Assembly (NCBI GenBank): GCA_002731275.1
Contig: PCBK01000033.1
Span: forward strand, 24,752-88,751
Direction: 5' to 3'
DNA: 64,000 bases
DNA from: Deltaproteobacteria bacterium
GTDB lineage: Bacteria > Myxococcota_C > UBA6777
The notes under the pieces were generated by a model. That model was not told the DNA's origin, made no database searches, and was given only the letters and a program-made list of their open reading frames with translations. Made by a program: the position numbers and the translations under genes. Shown piece after piece: positions 25,778-34,718 of this stretch (positions are counted from its first letter, which is position 1; each line of letters starts with the position of its first letter).

Positions 25778-28693
25778 TTGTACCCACCCCAAGGTAGACA
25801 CATCCCTTTTTGGTACACACATACAGTCAAAGCATGTGGGTATCTGCTGCTACTGTTGCTTGGACAGTTTGGGAGCGCTCCTGCTTTTGCAGCGGACCCA
25901 GATTTGCGTTGGCGAGAATTGCAAACCCCCCATTTTCGCATTTACTACCATCAAAGGACGTACAGATTTGCGCTCCGAGCAGCGCGCATCGCCGAAGAAG
26001 CCCACACCCTCCTCGTCCCCTACGCCGCACATAAACCCAAAGAGATCACACACATTGTCATCTACGACAACACGGACAGCGCCAATGGTTCCGCGACTGT
26101 CCTCCCGAGGAACGTGATCAACCTCTTAACAGCCCCGCCAGCCGAACGAGACTCACTCAACGACAGCGACGATTGGCTCCGCGTCCTCATCTACCACGAG
26201 TATCTGCATATCCTACACATGGACACAATGTCAGGCATTCACCCTATCGTCAACACATTGATTGGAAAGACCTTTGCGCCGAACGCGCTGATGCCTCGTT
26301 GGTGGTTGGAAGGTTGGGCTGTTTTTGTCGAGACCCACTTCACAGGCGGTGGACGAAACCACTCCAGCTACACCGATATGTTCTTACGCACAGCCGTCCT
26401 CAACAAGCTAATGCCGAGCCTATCGCGGGTCTCCAACGGTACATATCGCTTTCCACAAGGCACAACGGCCTATCTCTATGGTGCCTTCTTTATCGATTAC
26501 ATCGCCAAAACGTACGGAAAAGACAAGCTCACAGAGCTCAGTCATCGACACGGCAGCTCACTCATCCCCTACGACCTCAACATCCAACTCAAGAACGCGG
26601 TCAAAAAAAACTACGCACAACTGTGGAAGGAGTGGAAACGCCACCTACGCCAACGTTACGGCAAGTGGGCGAAACAAATCAAGCGCCACCCGCTCACCCC
26701 CTCAAGAGCCCTGACGCACAAAGGAGAACGTATCGCGAGTCCCCGCTACAGCGCTGATGGGAAAAAAATACTGCTGTACAGAAACGATGGCCGACAGCTC
26801 CCACATATGGAGTGGTTGGACCGCAAAACACTGCGTAGAAAACGATTCTTTTTGAGCAACGGTAGCGCACACTTTGGCATGTCACGTCATACAGATGCCG
26901 GTGTCCTCTCACAGATCAAGATCCACAGGGGACTTTACTACTACAACGATCTCTTCTGGTTCTCCCCAAAAACAGGAGTACACAAGCGACTGACCCACGG
27001 TCTTCGTGCACACCAACCTGATATCTCCTCCGATGGGACGCTGATTACATATGTGAAGATGGTCGCTGGAGGCTCTTCTCTCTGGACATACAACCTCAAG
27101 CACAAAAAACACACAAAACTCTACCAACCACCACGCTTTTCCACCATCTCCTCTCCCCGCTTTTCTCCAGACGGTAAGTGGATCGTTTGCAGTGAATGGA
27201 GCACCGGGGGACATCGCGATATCTTGTTGATGGACAGAGATGGTAAAAAGCGGCGTAAACTTACAAATGACCGGGCGCTGGACATCGAGCCAACCTTCTC
27301 GTCAGACGGTAAACAAATCCTTTTTGCCTCCGACTACGACGGAATTTACAACATCTATGCGATCGATCTCAAATCACACAAACGCACACGCCTGACCAAC
27401 GAGCTGTTTGGTGCGTTTGCGCCAGCGATGTCACCTGATGGCAAACATCTACTCTATGTTCAATTTGGCAAGCGTGGCTTTAACCTCGCAGAGGTCGCAC
27501 TCTCAACGCTCCCTAAGTACCCCATCTCCACACGCCCAAAGACCTGGAAGAAGGTCACCTACCACACCCCCCAACAGATCTACCCCACACAATCGTATAA
27601 CGCCCTGTCCACGCTCGTCCCGCTCAACTGGACCCCAGTACTTGGAACCGACTACCTCGGTCAAACGTATGGTTTGCGGTTGAGCGGAAACGACATTTTG
27701 GGGTTCCATCGTTACCAGCTTGGGCTTTGGTATGGAACAGACAGCCAAGAAGTCTCTTACCAGCTGAGCTACAGCTACAACCAACTTTACCCGAGCTTTC
27801 GCCTCAGCCACGGACGTTATACGAGATATGCACGGAATGTCCTCTTTATCGATGGTCAGGAGACGCCCTTCCCGGAACGCGTCACACAGACGACCCTGTC
27901 CATGACGATCCCCATCCCGATTATCCGTAATTACAACAGCATCTCCATCTCCTACGAGGCGACACATCTGGGCTCTCTACTTGAGCGCGTCCCACTTCGA
28001 CCTGCGGCGAAACCTCCGGTCATTCCAGAGACGGGATGGCTCAGCGGATTCACCCTGACGTACCTGTATTCGAGCACACAGTACTACACCTACTCATTTA
28101 GCGCCGAAGAAGGCCGCACCATCTGGCTGCGTTTTCGCCTCCTTCATGAGGCCTTAGGGAGCATCGCAAACAACTGGGAGCTGACGATGAGTTGGGCAGA
28201 ATTTATCCCCATGCCGTGGCACCATCACGTCATCGCGATGCGGCTTGACGGCGGCGTAGGTGGCAGCAGTTGGCGTGCACGTCCCCTCTTCTATTTGGGG
28301 GGGATTCCCTTCCAAGATGTCATTCAGTCGGCGATCAGCGGCGCACAGATCGGCTCATCCTATCTTCGTGGCTATGCCCCCTACTCTCTTTATGGCAACG
28401 CCTATGTGCTGGGAAAAATCGAGTATCGTTTGCCGATGTTCTTGCTCGAACGTGGCATCGCGACGGCTCCTTTTCAGATATCGCGTATGCACTTCGCGTT
28501 CTTTGCAGACGTTGGGCATGCCTTCACAGGGGCCTTTGACCCGACGCAATTACGTGTTGGTGTGGGTGGTGAATTTCGGCTAGAGATGAGCGTGGGATAC
28601 TATCTTCCGCTTTCGTTTCGGGCGGGCTTTGCGAAGGGTTTGATGCAAGGAGGTGTGGATCAACTCTACCTCGCGGTTGGTGCACCCTTTTGA
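25778..28693 (+). CDS. Outer-membrane fusion: gluzincin-like protease, TolB/PD40 propeller, beta barrel
   Basis: About 971 residues. After a signal peptide (hydrophobic core LLLLLLG, cleavage near AFA) comes a domain with HEYLH (about H140, E141, H144) and, 37 residues on, WWLEGWAVF whose Glu would be the third zinc ligand, as in gluzincin peptidases. The middle has TolB/PD40-type propeller repeats (IASPRYSADGKKILL, ISSPRFSPDGKWIV, DIEPTFSSDGKQIL, FAPAMSPDGKHLL). From about 600 to the end the protein is rich in alternating strands with aromatic residues and ends in VGAPF, a typical outer-membrane barrel with terminal Phe. The start is TTG 25778, with GGAG eight bases upstream; ATG 25649 would add a 43-residue piece before the signal peptide. 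The combination implies a surface protease or assembly factor. It is convergent with a kinase gene. Confidence 0.85.
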   Translation: MYPPQGRHIPFWYTHTVKACGYLLLLLLGQFGSAPAFAADPDLRWRELQTPHFRIYYHQRTYRFALRAARIAEEAHTLLVPYAAHKPKEITHIVIYDNTDSANGSATVLPRNVINLLTAPPAERDSLNDSDDWLRVLIYHEYLHILHMDTMSGIHPIVNTLIGKTFAPNALMPRWWLEGWAVFVETHFTGGGRNHSSYTDMFLRTAVLNKLMPSLSRVSNGTYRFPQGTTAYLYGAFFIDYIAKTYGKDKLTELSHRHGSSLIPYDLNIQLKNAVKKNYAQLWKEWKRHLRQRYGKWAKQIKRHPLTPSRALTHKGERIASPRYSADGKKILLYRNDGRQLPHMEWLDRKTLRRKRFFLSNGSAHFGMSRHTDAGVLSQIKIHRGLYYYNDLFWFSPKTGVHKRLTHGLRAHQPDISSDGTLITYVKMVAGGSSLWTYNLKHKKHTKLYQPPRFSTISSPRFSPDGKWIVCSEWSTGGHRDILLMDRDGKKRRKLTNDRALDIEPTFSSDGKQILFASDYDGIYNIYAIDLKSHKRTRLTNELFGAFAPAMSPDGKHLLYVQFGKRGFNLAEVALSTLPKYPISTRPKTWKKVTYHTPQQIYPTQSYNALSTLVPLNWTPVLGTDYLGQTYGLRLSGNDILGFHRYQLGLWYGTDSQEVSYQLSYSYNQLYPSFRLSHGRYTRYARNVLFIDGQETPFPERVTQTTLSMTIPIPIIRNYNSISISYEATHLGSLLERVPLRPAAKPPVIPETGWLSGFTLTYLYSSTQYYTYSFSAEEGRTIWLRFRLLHEALGSIANNWELTMSWAEFIPMPWHHHVIAMRLDGGVGGSSWRARPLFYLGGIPFQDVIQSAISGAQIGSSYLRGYAPYSLYGNAYVLGKIEYRLPMFLLERGIATAPFQISRMHFAFFADVGHAFTGAFDPTQLRVGVGGEFRLEMSVGYYLPLSFRAGFAKGLMQGGVDQLYLAVGAPF

Positions 28694-28713
28694 GGTGCTT
28701 TTGCTCGTGTCTG

Positions 28714-31152
28714 TCACTTCAACTTTTGTGTGATGCGCGTCTTTAGACCGGCGTGGATCACGACAGCTCGCTTCTGGCGGGTTTGTCCATTCGGAAAGAC
28801 AAAGCGCACAGCGTAGCGTCCTGCCGGGACAACGTAGGGAGGGCGATTTGAGGGACCGAGCAGTGAGCCATTGAGATAGACTTTCGCGCGAGGACGTGTG
28901 AGGACCCAAAGACGCCCCTTGCGAAAGCGATGAAGGACCTTGGTCGTCCCCTTGCCGATCTTGATCGGTCTCGTGTGAACGGCACCAAACTTGCGCGTCA
29001 CGATCCGCAGAGAGTGGGAACCAACAGGCACCTTGGCTCCCCACAGAGGGGTCACACCGAGGAGCTTTCCATCCACATAGACCTTCGATGAAGGAAACGC
29101 ACCGACCTGTAATTTTCCGAGCTTTTGGCGAGTCGGTGCAAATTTGGGGGCACCAGAACGAAGCGCAACCATCCGGGCGCGTACAAATTCACGCTCGCCA
29201 CCTTCGACACGGACGCTTTTTGTCAACGTGCGATATCCTCGCTTCTTAAACATCACGAGATACGTTCCCGGACGAAGCTTCCGAGACAATGGAGCACGGC
29301 CTCGGTAACGGCCATTGATATACACAGCGACCCCACGAATATTCACACGTACAGAGATCCGACCTTTTCGACGGCGCGCCCCACGACGTCGCCGTTGCTT
29401 CTTCTTTGGGTTTTTCTTTTCTTTTTGCAGTTGGATATCAAACGTCGTGCGTTGATCCGCAGGGATCTTGAAGGTGTTGAGATAGGGAACATACCCCGGT
29501 TGCTGGACGATCAGCGTGTGTCCTCTTTGGGCGCGAATGCGCTCCGTGTAAAATCCTCCCGAGATCGCCTTGAGCATCTTTCCATTCAGAACAACCTCAG
29601 AGCCTTCGGGTTTGACAGCGAGCACAAGCGTCCCGTAGCGAACTTCTTTGAGCTTCTGTATCTTCTTCATCGGGACGACAAGAGGCTGACTCGTGATGGA
29701 CTCATCGATCGCGTTGATCTGCTTATAAAAAGGCTCGAATCCTCGCTTGTACAGACGGATGATGTACCGTTCTCCAACGAGGAAGGGGAGCATTTTTGGC
29801 GTGCGCCCTTTCTTCTCACCGTTCACAAAGATGTCGACATTGGGGGGTGTGCTGCGAATTAACCAAAGAATTTGTTGTTTTGAAGGTTCGACAGGAGGCC
29901 GAAAGAGATCCGTCGCAAAGTAGACGCCAGCTCCGACACCTGCAACGAGCAACAACATCATAAAAATGAGAAAAATCGAGAGCCCCAAAGAGCCCTTCTT
30001 TTTTGGTTGATCCACGTCAGGGAGGCTTATTTCAGAGAGATCAACTTCCTCAGTAGGGGCAGATCGACGAGGAGCAGAGGGAGGGTTTCCGATCGGCGTC
30101 AGCCCTGAGTTTGTAGGATGCGTCGTCACAATGCGGCCAGGCGGTGGAGTGATCAGGCCGGACTCACTTCTATCGAAGGTCACACCAAGCTGCGATGAGA
30201 GCTCTTTGGGCGCGGGAGTCTCGTCGTCAGATGTGATCCAGCGGACGTAGTGTGCGAGCCTCTTGCTTCCAGCCGCCATCCCATGACGCAGCAAAAAATC
30301 TTCGAGCGCGATCTGCAGCTCACCTGCATCTTGAAAGCGCTCATTGACATTGACAGCGAGGGCCTTCATCACGATGAGTTCGAGTTCTGGGGGATAGTCA
30401 TCGCGAAACGATGAAGGTGGATCGTAATCACCACCGATGATCTTGTGAAGTGTCGCGATTTCGTTTTCAGCCCGGAACAGTCGATGTCCAGTCGTCATCT
30501 CCCAGAGGACAATACCGAGCGCGAAGACATCACTGCGCCCATCGAGAGTGTGTCCAGCCGCTTGCTCTGGCGACATGTAGGCGTACTTCCCCTTCAACAC
30601 ACCGACTTGTGTATGGTGGACCTGTGTCGCAGCTTTTGCGATCCCAAAATCGACGACTTTCACAGTGCCGTTGTATGTGATCATGATGTTTTGTGGAGAG
30701 ATGTCACGATGCACGAGATTGAGGGGGTTACCGTTGGGGTCTTTGCAGGAGTGTGCGTAATCAAGTCCGGCACAAGCACCGATCAGGACCTGACAACAAT
30801 GTTGAAAAGGGATGAATACGCCGCGACGAGAGGCTTCTCGCAAAATCGAGCTCAGCCCAACTCCATCGATAAACTCCATCGCCATATAGTAGAAGTCATC
30901 AGTCGCGCCGAGCTTGTACACTTGGCAAATATTGGAGTGGTTGAGTTGCGCCGCAAGCCTCCCCTCATCGAGAAACATATGTATGAAGTCATCATTTTCG
31001 TTGAGATGGGGCAAGATGACCTTGACCGCGAGACGCTTTTCGAACCCCTTAACTCCGACCTGACGAGCTTCCCACACTTCGGCCATGCCGCCCGTCGCGA
31101 TCTTTCGAACCAACCGCAAATCGTCCAATTGGATCGTATCCATCATCCTCAC
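28714..31152 (-). CDS. Membrane Ser/Thr protein kinase with five PEGA domains
   Basis: An 812-residue kinase. The catalytic domain (about 10-295) has a glycine loop IATGGMAEVW, lysine K44, catalytic loop HRDISPQN (148-155), D168 of DFG and SPEQ near 194. A Pro/Ser-rich linker leads to one membrane helix (about 389-411). The outer part carries five PEGA-type beta domains, seen from the spaced motifs VDIFVNGEKKGRTP, EVVLNGKML, VAVYINGRYRGRAP, SKVYVDGKLLGVTP and AKVYLNGSLLG, with a very basic stretch (KKKQRRRRGARRRKGR) between the second and third. All catalytic residues are present. The start is GTG 31152 or one of the two ATG codons just after; AAGG is close upstream. PEGA domains are proposed to bind cell-envelope material, so envelope sensing is an inference. 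Confidence 0.93.
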   Translation of the reverse strand: MRMMDTIQLDDLRLVRKIATGGMAEVWEARQVGVKGFEKRLAVKVILPHLNENDDFIHMFLDEGRLAAQLNHSNICQVYKLGATDDFYYMAMEFIDGVGLSSILREASRRGVFIPFQHCCQVLIGACAGLDYAHSCKDPNGNPLNLVHRDISPQNIMITYNGTVKVVDFGIAKAATQVHHTQVGVLKGKYAYMSPEQAAGHTLDGRSDVFALGIVLWEMTTGHRLFRAENEIATLHKIIGGDYDPPSSFRDDYPPELELIVMKALAVNVNERFQDAGELQIALEDFLLRHGMAAGSKRLAHYVRWITSDDETPAPKELSSQLGVTFDRSESGLITPPPGRIVTTHPTNSGLTPIGNPPSAPRRSAPTEEVDLSEISLPDVDQPKKKGSLGLSIFLIFMMLLLVAGVGAGVYFATDLFRPPVEPSKQQILWLIRSTPPNVDIFVNGEKKGRTPKMLPFLVGERYIIRLYKRGFEPFYKQINAIDESITSQPLVVPMKKIQKLKEVRYGTLVLAVKPEGSEVVLNGKMLKAISGGFYTERIRAQRGHTLIVQQPGYVPYLNTFKIPADQRTTFDIQLQKEKKNPKKKQRRRRGARRRKGRISVRVNIRGVAVYINGRYRGRAPLSRKLRPGTYLVMFKKRGYRTLTKSVRVEGGEREFVRARMVALRSGAPKFAPTRQKLGKLQVGAFPSSKVYVDGKLLGVTPLWGAKVPVGSHSLRIVTRKFGAVHTRPIKIGKGTTKVLHRFRKGRLWVLTRPRAKVYLNGSLLGPSNRPPYVVPAGRYAVRFVFPNGQTRQKRAVVIHAGLKTRITQKLK

Positions 31153-31416
31153 TAAGCCTTTTTGTTCAACTTTGAGCCGTCATGTTCGCCTGTTTCGAGA
31201 CAAACATCGATATGGTTTTCACCACATGACCTCACAAGAGTGACTTTGTACCACAAAACACCTACAAACACCACAATCCACACAAAAGCTGCGCGTCCTT
31301 AGAACAAAAATGCGCTCATCGTGGTTATACAGGTGGATAGAGCACAAAAGCGCTCGACGAAACCCTGTAAAGATCTTATGTTGGAGAGGGAGACGCGACT
31401 GCGAAGGAGATACACG

Positions 31417-33258
31417 ATGCAAGTGGGTGACATCCTCAACCAAAGATTCAAGCTCGACCGGTACATAGGTAGAGGCTCACGTGGCGAGTGTTGGCAGGTC
31501 CTCGACACCAACACCCAAAAGAAATGTCTCGCCAAGCTCTACCACATCAACCAAGGAAATTGGAATCGTTACGACTTACTCGAACGAGAGGCTACCTTAC
31601 TCGGACAACTCGACCATCCCATGATCCCCAAATTCCACGCGCTCTTTGTCACCGAACAAAACGACGCCTTGTGTCTCGTCCGTGAATGGATCCCAGGGAC
31701 CAACCTCGAACAGTACATCGAGGAGAAACGACTCTCAGAGGTCGATGTCCGCCTGATTGCACGTAAACTCCTGAAGGTCCTTCACTACATCCACGGCCTG
31801 TCGCCTGCAGTGCTCCATCGCGATATCAAACCCTCCAATATCATTCTGACTCCTGATGACTCCATCAGCCTACTCGACTTTGGTTCTGTGAGGGACTCGA
31901 TCAACGCAGAGGAAGGCCTCTCTGTGATGGGCACTTACGGATACACACCACCTGAGCAGTTTTTGGGACGTCCTGTCAAAGCGTCTGATTTGTACGCACT
32001 CGGCGCGACGCTTGTCTTTTTGCTTTCACGCCACCACCCAGTCCACCTGCCCTTTGAACGCAACCGTATCCAGTTTGAGTCCTACATTAACGTGCAGCCC
32101 CGTTTTCTTCGTATTTTACAAAAGCTGCTCGCCCCCAACGTCGAAGATCGCTTTCACGACGCAGGCCAGGTCCTTCAGGCACTCAAACGCTGTGAACCTA
32201 CAGACCATCTCCCCGCGACCTCAACGATAACGCCCAAAGCCTCACCCTCAAAGACGTCCGTCGAGGCTTCTCTCAGTGAGCCCAAGCGCCCATGGCAACG
32301 CAATCGAGAACTCCCACAGCCCTGGAGTTGGGAGCGCGCAGAGGAAGAGACCCGCCCCATCGCATACCAACCCGATTTGCAAGCCGTCATCCAGACCCTC
32401 GAAGAACGATATGCCCTCGAAGGACTCGACGACACGATGGAAGCCCTCGACCTGATCAACGCGATCGACGTTCACTTTGGTTTTCACGATGAGACGGGCA
32501 GGCAGTGGTTACTACGCTTGCTCCACCCTTACGACGCTGCTGACATTCTCTTTGGCTACTACACGACAGATTTTATCCTCTCACGTTATGGAACGCTGTT
32601 TATGGAGCGCTTCGCCCTCCTCCACACACATGACGACGACAACGCGATCAACCAATGGATCTTGCTCTACTTTTTACACAAGCATGGTTGGCAACCACAG
32701 GATCTTTGGTACGAAAATGAACAGCTCCCCTTTCGATACTCGTTCCATCGACTATTTGGAACCCTCCAAAAGACACGTCGCTTTGTCGACCAGTTCCAGG
32801 CTGCCTCCATCGGCGCACAAGCCAAACAATTTGAAAAGCTAGAGCAACACAGCGAAGAGATCGCGAGGTTGTACCATTTGTGCGTCTCTCTGCGTCCGGC
32901 TCACCTCGACATCATCGTAGAGAAGGGGCTCACGATGTTCGAAGAATCGGCGCTCTCCACTTACAGCTCTACTCTTCAACACGACTGGCGACAGATCACC
33001 TCTTTACGATGGGCTGTTCGACGCTTGCTGCTTTGGCCCCCACGTTGGCTTCCCTTTCGGCATTGGTTGGGTAAAGATTCGACTTACTACCACAAACTCG
33101 GCGCCTATATCAGCGGGATCTACTTCCTTTATCACGATCTCGATCTCTTGCGCATACGCCTTCAGCAAGAGTATCACTGGCTGCTCCCCAAACAAACCCA
33201 ACACAAAGCCCTCCCCACGTTCACCACACACACCTCCCCCTCCAAAGAAGATACGTGA
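31417..33258 (+). CDS. Ser/Thr protein kinase with large unknown C-terminal domain
   Basis: A 613-residue kinase without a clear membrane helix. The catalytic domain (about 10-275) has glycine loop IGRGSRGECW, K40, HRDIKPSN (134-141), D154 of DFG and PPEQF as the activation-segment end. The activation segment is short, as in the group of kinases near cyanobacterial SpkB-like forms. After an acidic/Pro linker, residues 315-610 form a predominantly helical region that I do not recognise; it is rich in Trp, His and Tyr and has repeated short motifs such as LLRLLHPYDAADILFGYY and LLYFLHKHGWQPQDLWYEN. ATG 31417 has AAGGAG seven bases upstream, which excludes the 32-codon extension. It is divergent from the PEGA kinase gene and 120 bases upstream of the RecX-like gene. 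Confidence 0.9.
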   Translation: MQVGDILNQRFKLDRYIGRGSRGECWQVLDTNTQKKCLAKLYHINQGNWNRYDLLEREATLLGQLDHPMIPKFHALFVTEQNDALCLVREWIPGTNLEQYIEEKRLSEVDVRLIARKLLKVLHYIHGLSPAVLHRDIKPSNIILTPDDSISLLDFGSVRDSINAEEGLSVMGTYGYTPPEQFLGRPVKASDLYALGATLVFLLSRHHPVHLPFERNRIQFESYINVQPRFLRILQKLLAPNVEDRFHDAGQVLQALKRCEPTDHLPATSTITPKASPSKTSVEASLSEPKRPWQRNRELPQPWSWERAEEETRPIAYQPDLQAVIQTLEERYALEGLDDTMEALDLINAIDVHFGFHDETGRQWLLRLLHPYDAADILFGYYTTDFILSRYGTLFMERFALLHTHDDDNAINQWILLYFLHKHGWQPQDLWYENEQLPFRYSFHRLFGTLQKTRRFVDQFQAASIGAQAKQFEKLEQHSEEIARLYHLCVSLRPAHLDIIVEKGLTMFEESALSTYSSTLQHDWRQITSLRWAVRRLLLWPPRWLPFRHWLGKDSTYYHKLGAYISGIYFLYHDLDLLRIRLQQEYHWLLPKQTQHKALPTFTTHTSPSKEDT

Positions 33259-33378
33259 ACATCCCTCTCCTCCCCGACTGAATCAGTCATACCCCATAGA
33301 CAAACATCCAGACACGTGACGAGATATGACGTGAGAGGAGGACATACTCCACATGTACATAAGCCGAGAGGAAACAAT

Positions 33379-34671
33379 ATGCGCTCAGACGAACCGTACT
33401 TCGAACATGATGAACCGTACTTCGAGCCTGATGAACCGACACCATCAGCCAATCGAAAGAAACGCAAGAGACGAAAAAAGCGACCAGAGACAAAAGTCGA
33501 GTCCGTCGGTCCTATCCTTCAAGAAGGCACCATCACGCGGATCACCACACAGCGCAAAGACCCAACGAGAGCGTCTGTGTACATCGATGGCGAGTTTGCG
33601 TTTGGTTTGCCCAAAGAGGTCATCGGCAAGCAATCACTACAAAAAGGTCAAGTGCTCAACACAGAAGCACAAAAAGCGCTGATCAAGGCCGACCAACTCA
33701 TGCGCGCCAAGATCATGACCCTCGAATACATCTCGTATAAACCACGCACTGAGCACGAGGTCCGTAAAAAGCTCAAGGGAAAAGAGTTTGCAGCGTGGAT
33801 CATCAATGATGTCGTCGCCCGCTTCATCGATTTGGGGTATATCAACGACGAGAGTTATGCGCGCGCCTATGTCCGCTCACGGCTCAAAAACCAGGGCTAT
33901 GGCCCCCAACGCATCCGCATGGATCTCAAAAAGAAAGGTGTCGCAGAAGATCTCGTCGAGCAAGGACTTGAAACCTACCAACACGACGATGACGCCCTCG
34001 ACACAGCCAAACGACACGCCAGCCGTCGCTGGATGAATCTCCTTCAAAAAGAACGCGACCCAAGAAAACGCAGCAAAAAACTCATGGACTTTTTGGTCCG
34101 CCGAGGTTTTGACTTCGAGACCACCAGAAACATCCTCGACGAGATCAAACAACAAGAAGGCGCAGCCCCTTCCCACTGGTCCGACGACATGATCTCCACA
34201 GAAGAACACAATCCCGCTCAACCTCCTCCAGAAGAACCTGTGGATGAAGAGACCCTAATCCAAGAAGCCACAGTACTCGCAGAGAAACGCTGGAGGCGTC
34301 TTGAGAGCGAGAAAAACCCGGCCAAACGCCGCAAAAAACTACAAGAACACTTGATGAGAAAAGGATTCAAGTTCGACATCATCAAACAAGTCACCAAAAC
34401 ACTTGAAGAATCCAGGGAGACTGAAGACATGCAAGAAGAAGAACTCACGCCAGAAGAAGCGTTCGCACAACAACAGGCCGAAGAAGAAGCACTCTACGAC
34501 GAAGCTCGTAGACTCGCGGCCAAACGATGGCGCAAACTCCAAAGCGAAAAGAGCAAAGCCAAACGCCGCAAAAAGCTACAAGAGCACTTGATGAGAAAAG
34601 GGTTTCGATTCGACGTGATCAAACCTATCACAGAAGAAGCTGAGTGCGGCGCACTTGATGATGTCTACTAG
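33379..34671 (+). CDS. Enlarged RecX-family protein
   Basis: A 430-residue RecX relative, more than twice the usual length of about 150-200. The N-terminal 45 residues are acidic then basic (tandem DEPYFE, then KKRKRRKK). A small beta domain follows (TRITTQRKDPTRASVYIDGEFAFGL). The canonical RecX helical repeats run from about 115 to 255 (MTLEYISYKPRTEHEVRKKL, FIDLGYINDESYARAYV, QGYGPQRIRMDLKKKGV). The last repeat, of the type KRWRRLESEKNPAKRRKKL, then recurs twice more, near 290-345 and 370-425, linked by acidic Gln/Glu-rich spacers. RecX proteins bind inside the RecA filament groove and modulate it, so extra repeats could lengthen the contact. AGAGG precedes ATG 33379. recA is not in the window. 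Confidence 0.88.
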   Translation: MRSDEPYFEHDEPYFEPDEPTPSANRKKRKRRKKRPETKVESVGPILQEGTITRITTQRKDPTRASVYIDGEFAFGLPKEVIGKQSLQKGQVLNTEAQKALIKADQLMRAKIMTLEYISYKPRTEHEVRKKLKGKEFAAWIINDVVARFIDLGYINDESYARAYVRSRLKNQGYGPQRIRMDLKKKGVAEDLVEQGLETYQHDDDALDTAKRHASRRWMNLLQKERDPRKRSKKLMDFLVRRGFDFETTRNILDEIKQQEGAAPSHWSDDMISTEEHNPAQPPPEEPVDEETLIQEATVLAEKRWRRLESEKNPAKRRKKLQEHLMRKGFKFDIIKQVTKTLEESRETEDMQEEELTPEEAFAQQQAEEEALYDEARRLAAKRWRKLQSEKSKAKRRKKLQEHLMRKGFRFDVIKPITEEAECGALDDVY

Positions 34672-34718
34672 AGCGATGTCGAGCCCCCACATTTCGTCCC
34701 CCTGCCGTCAAACAAACC

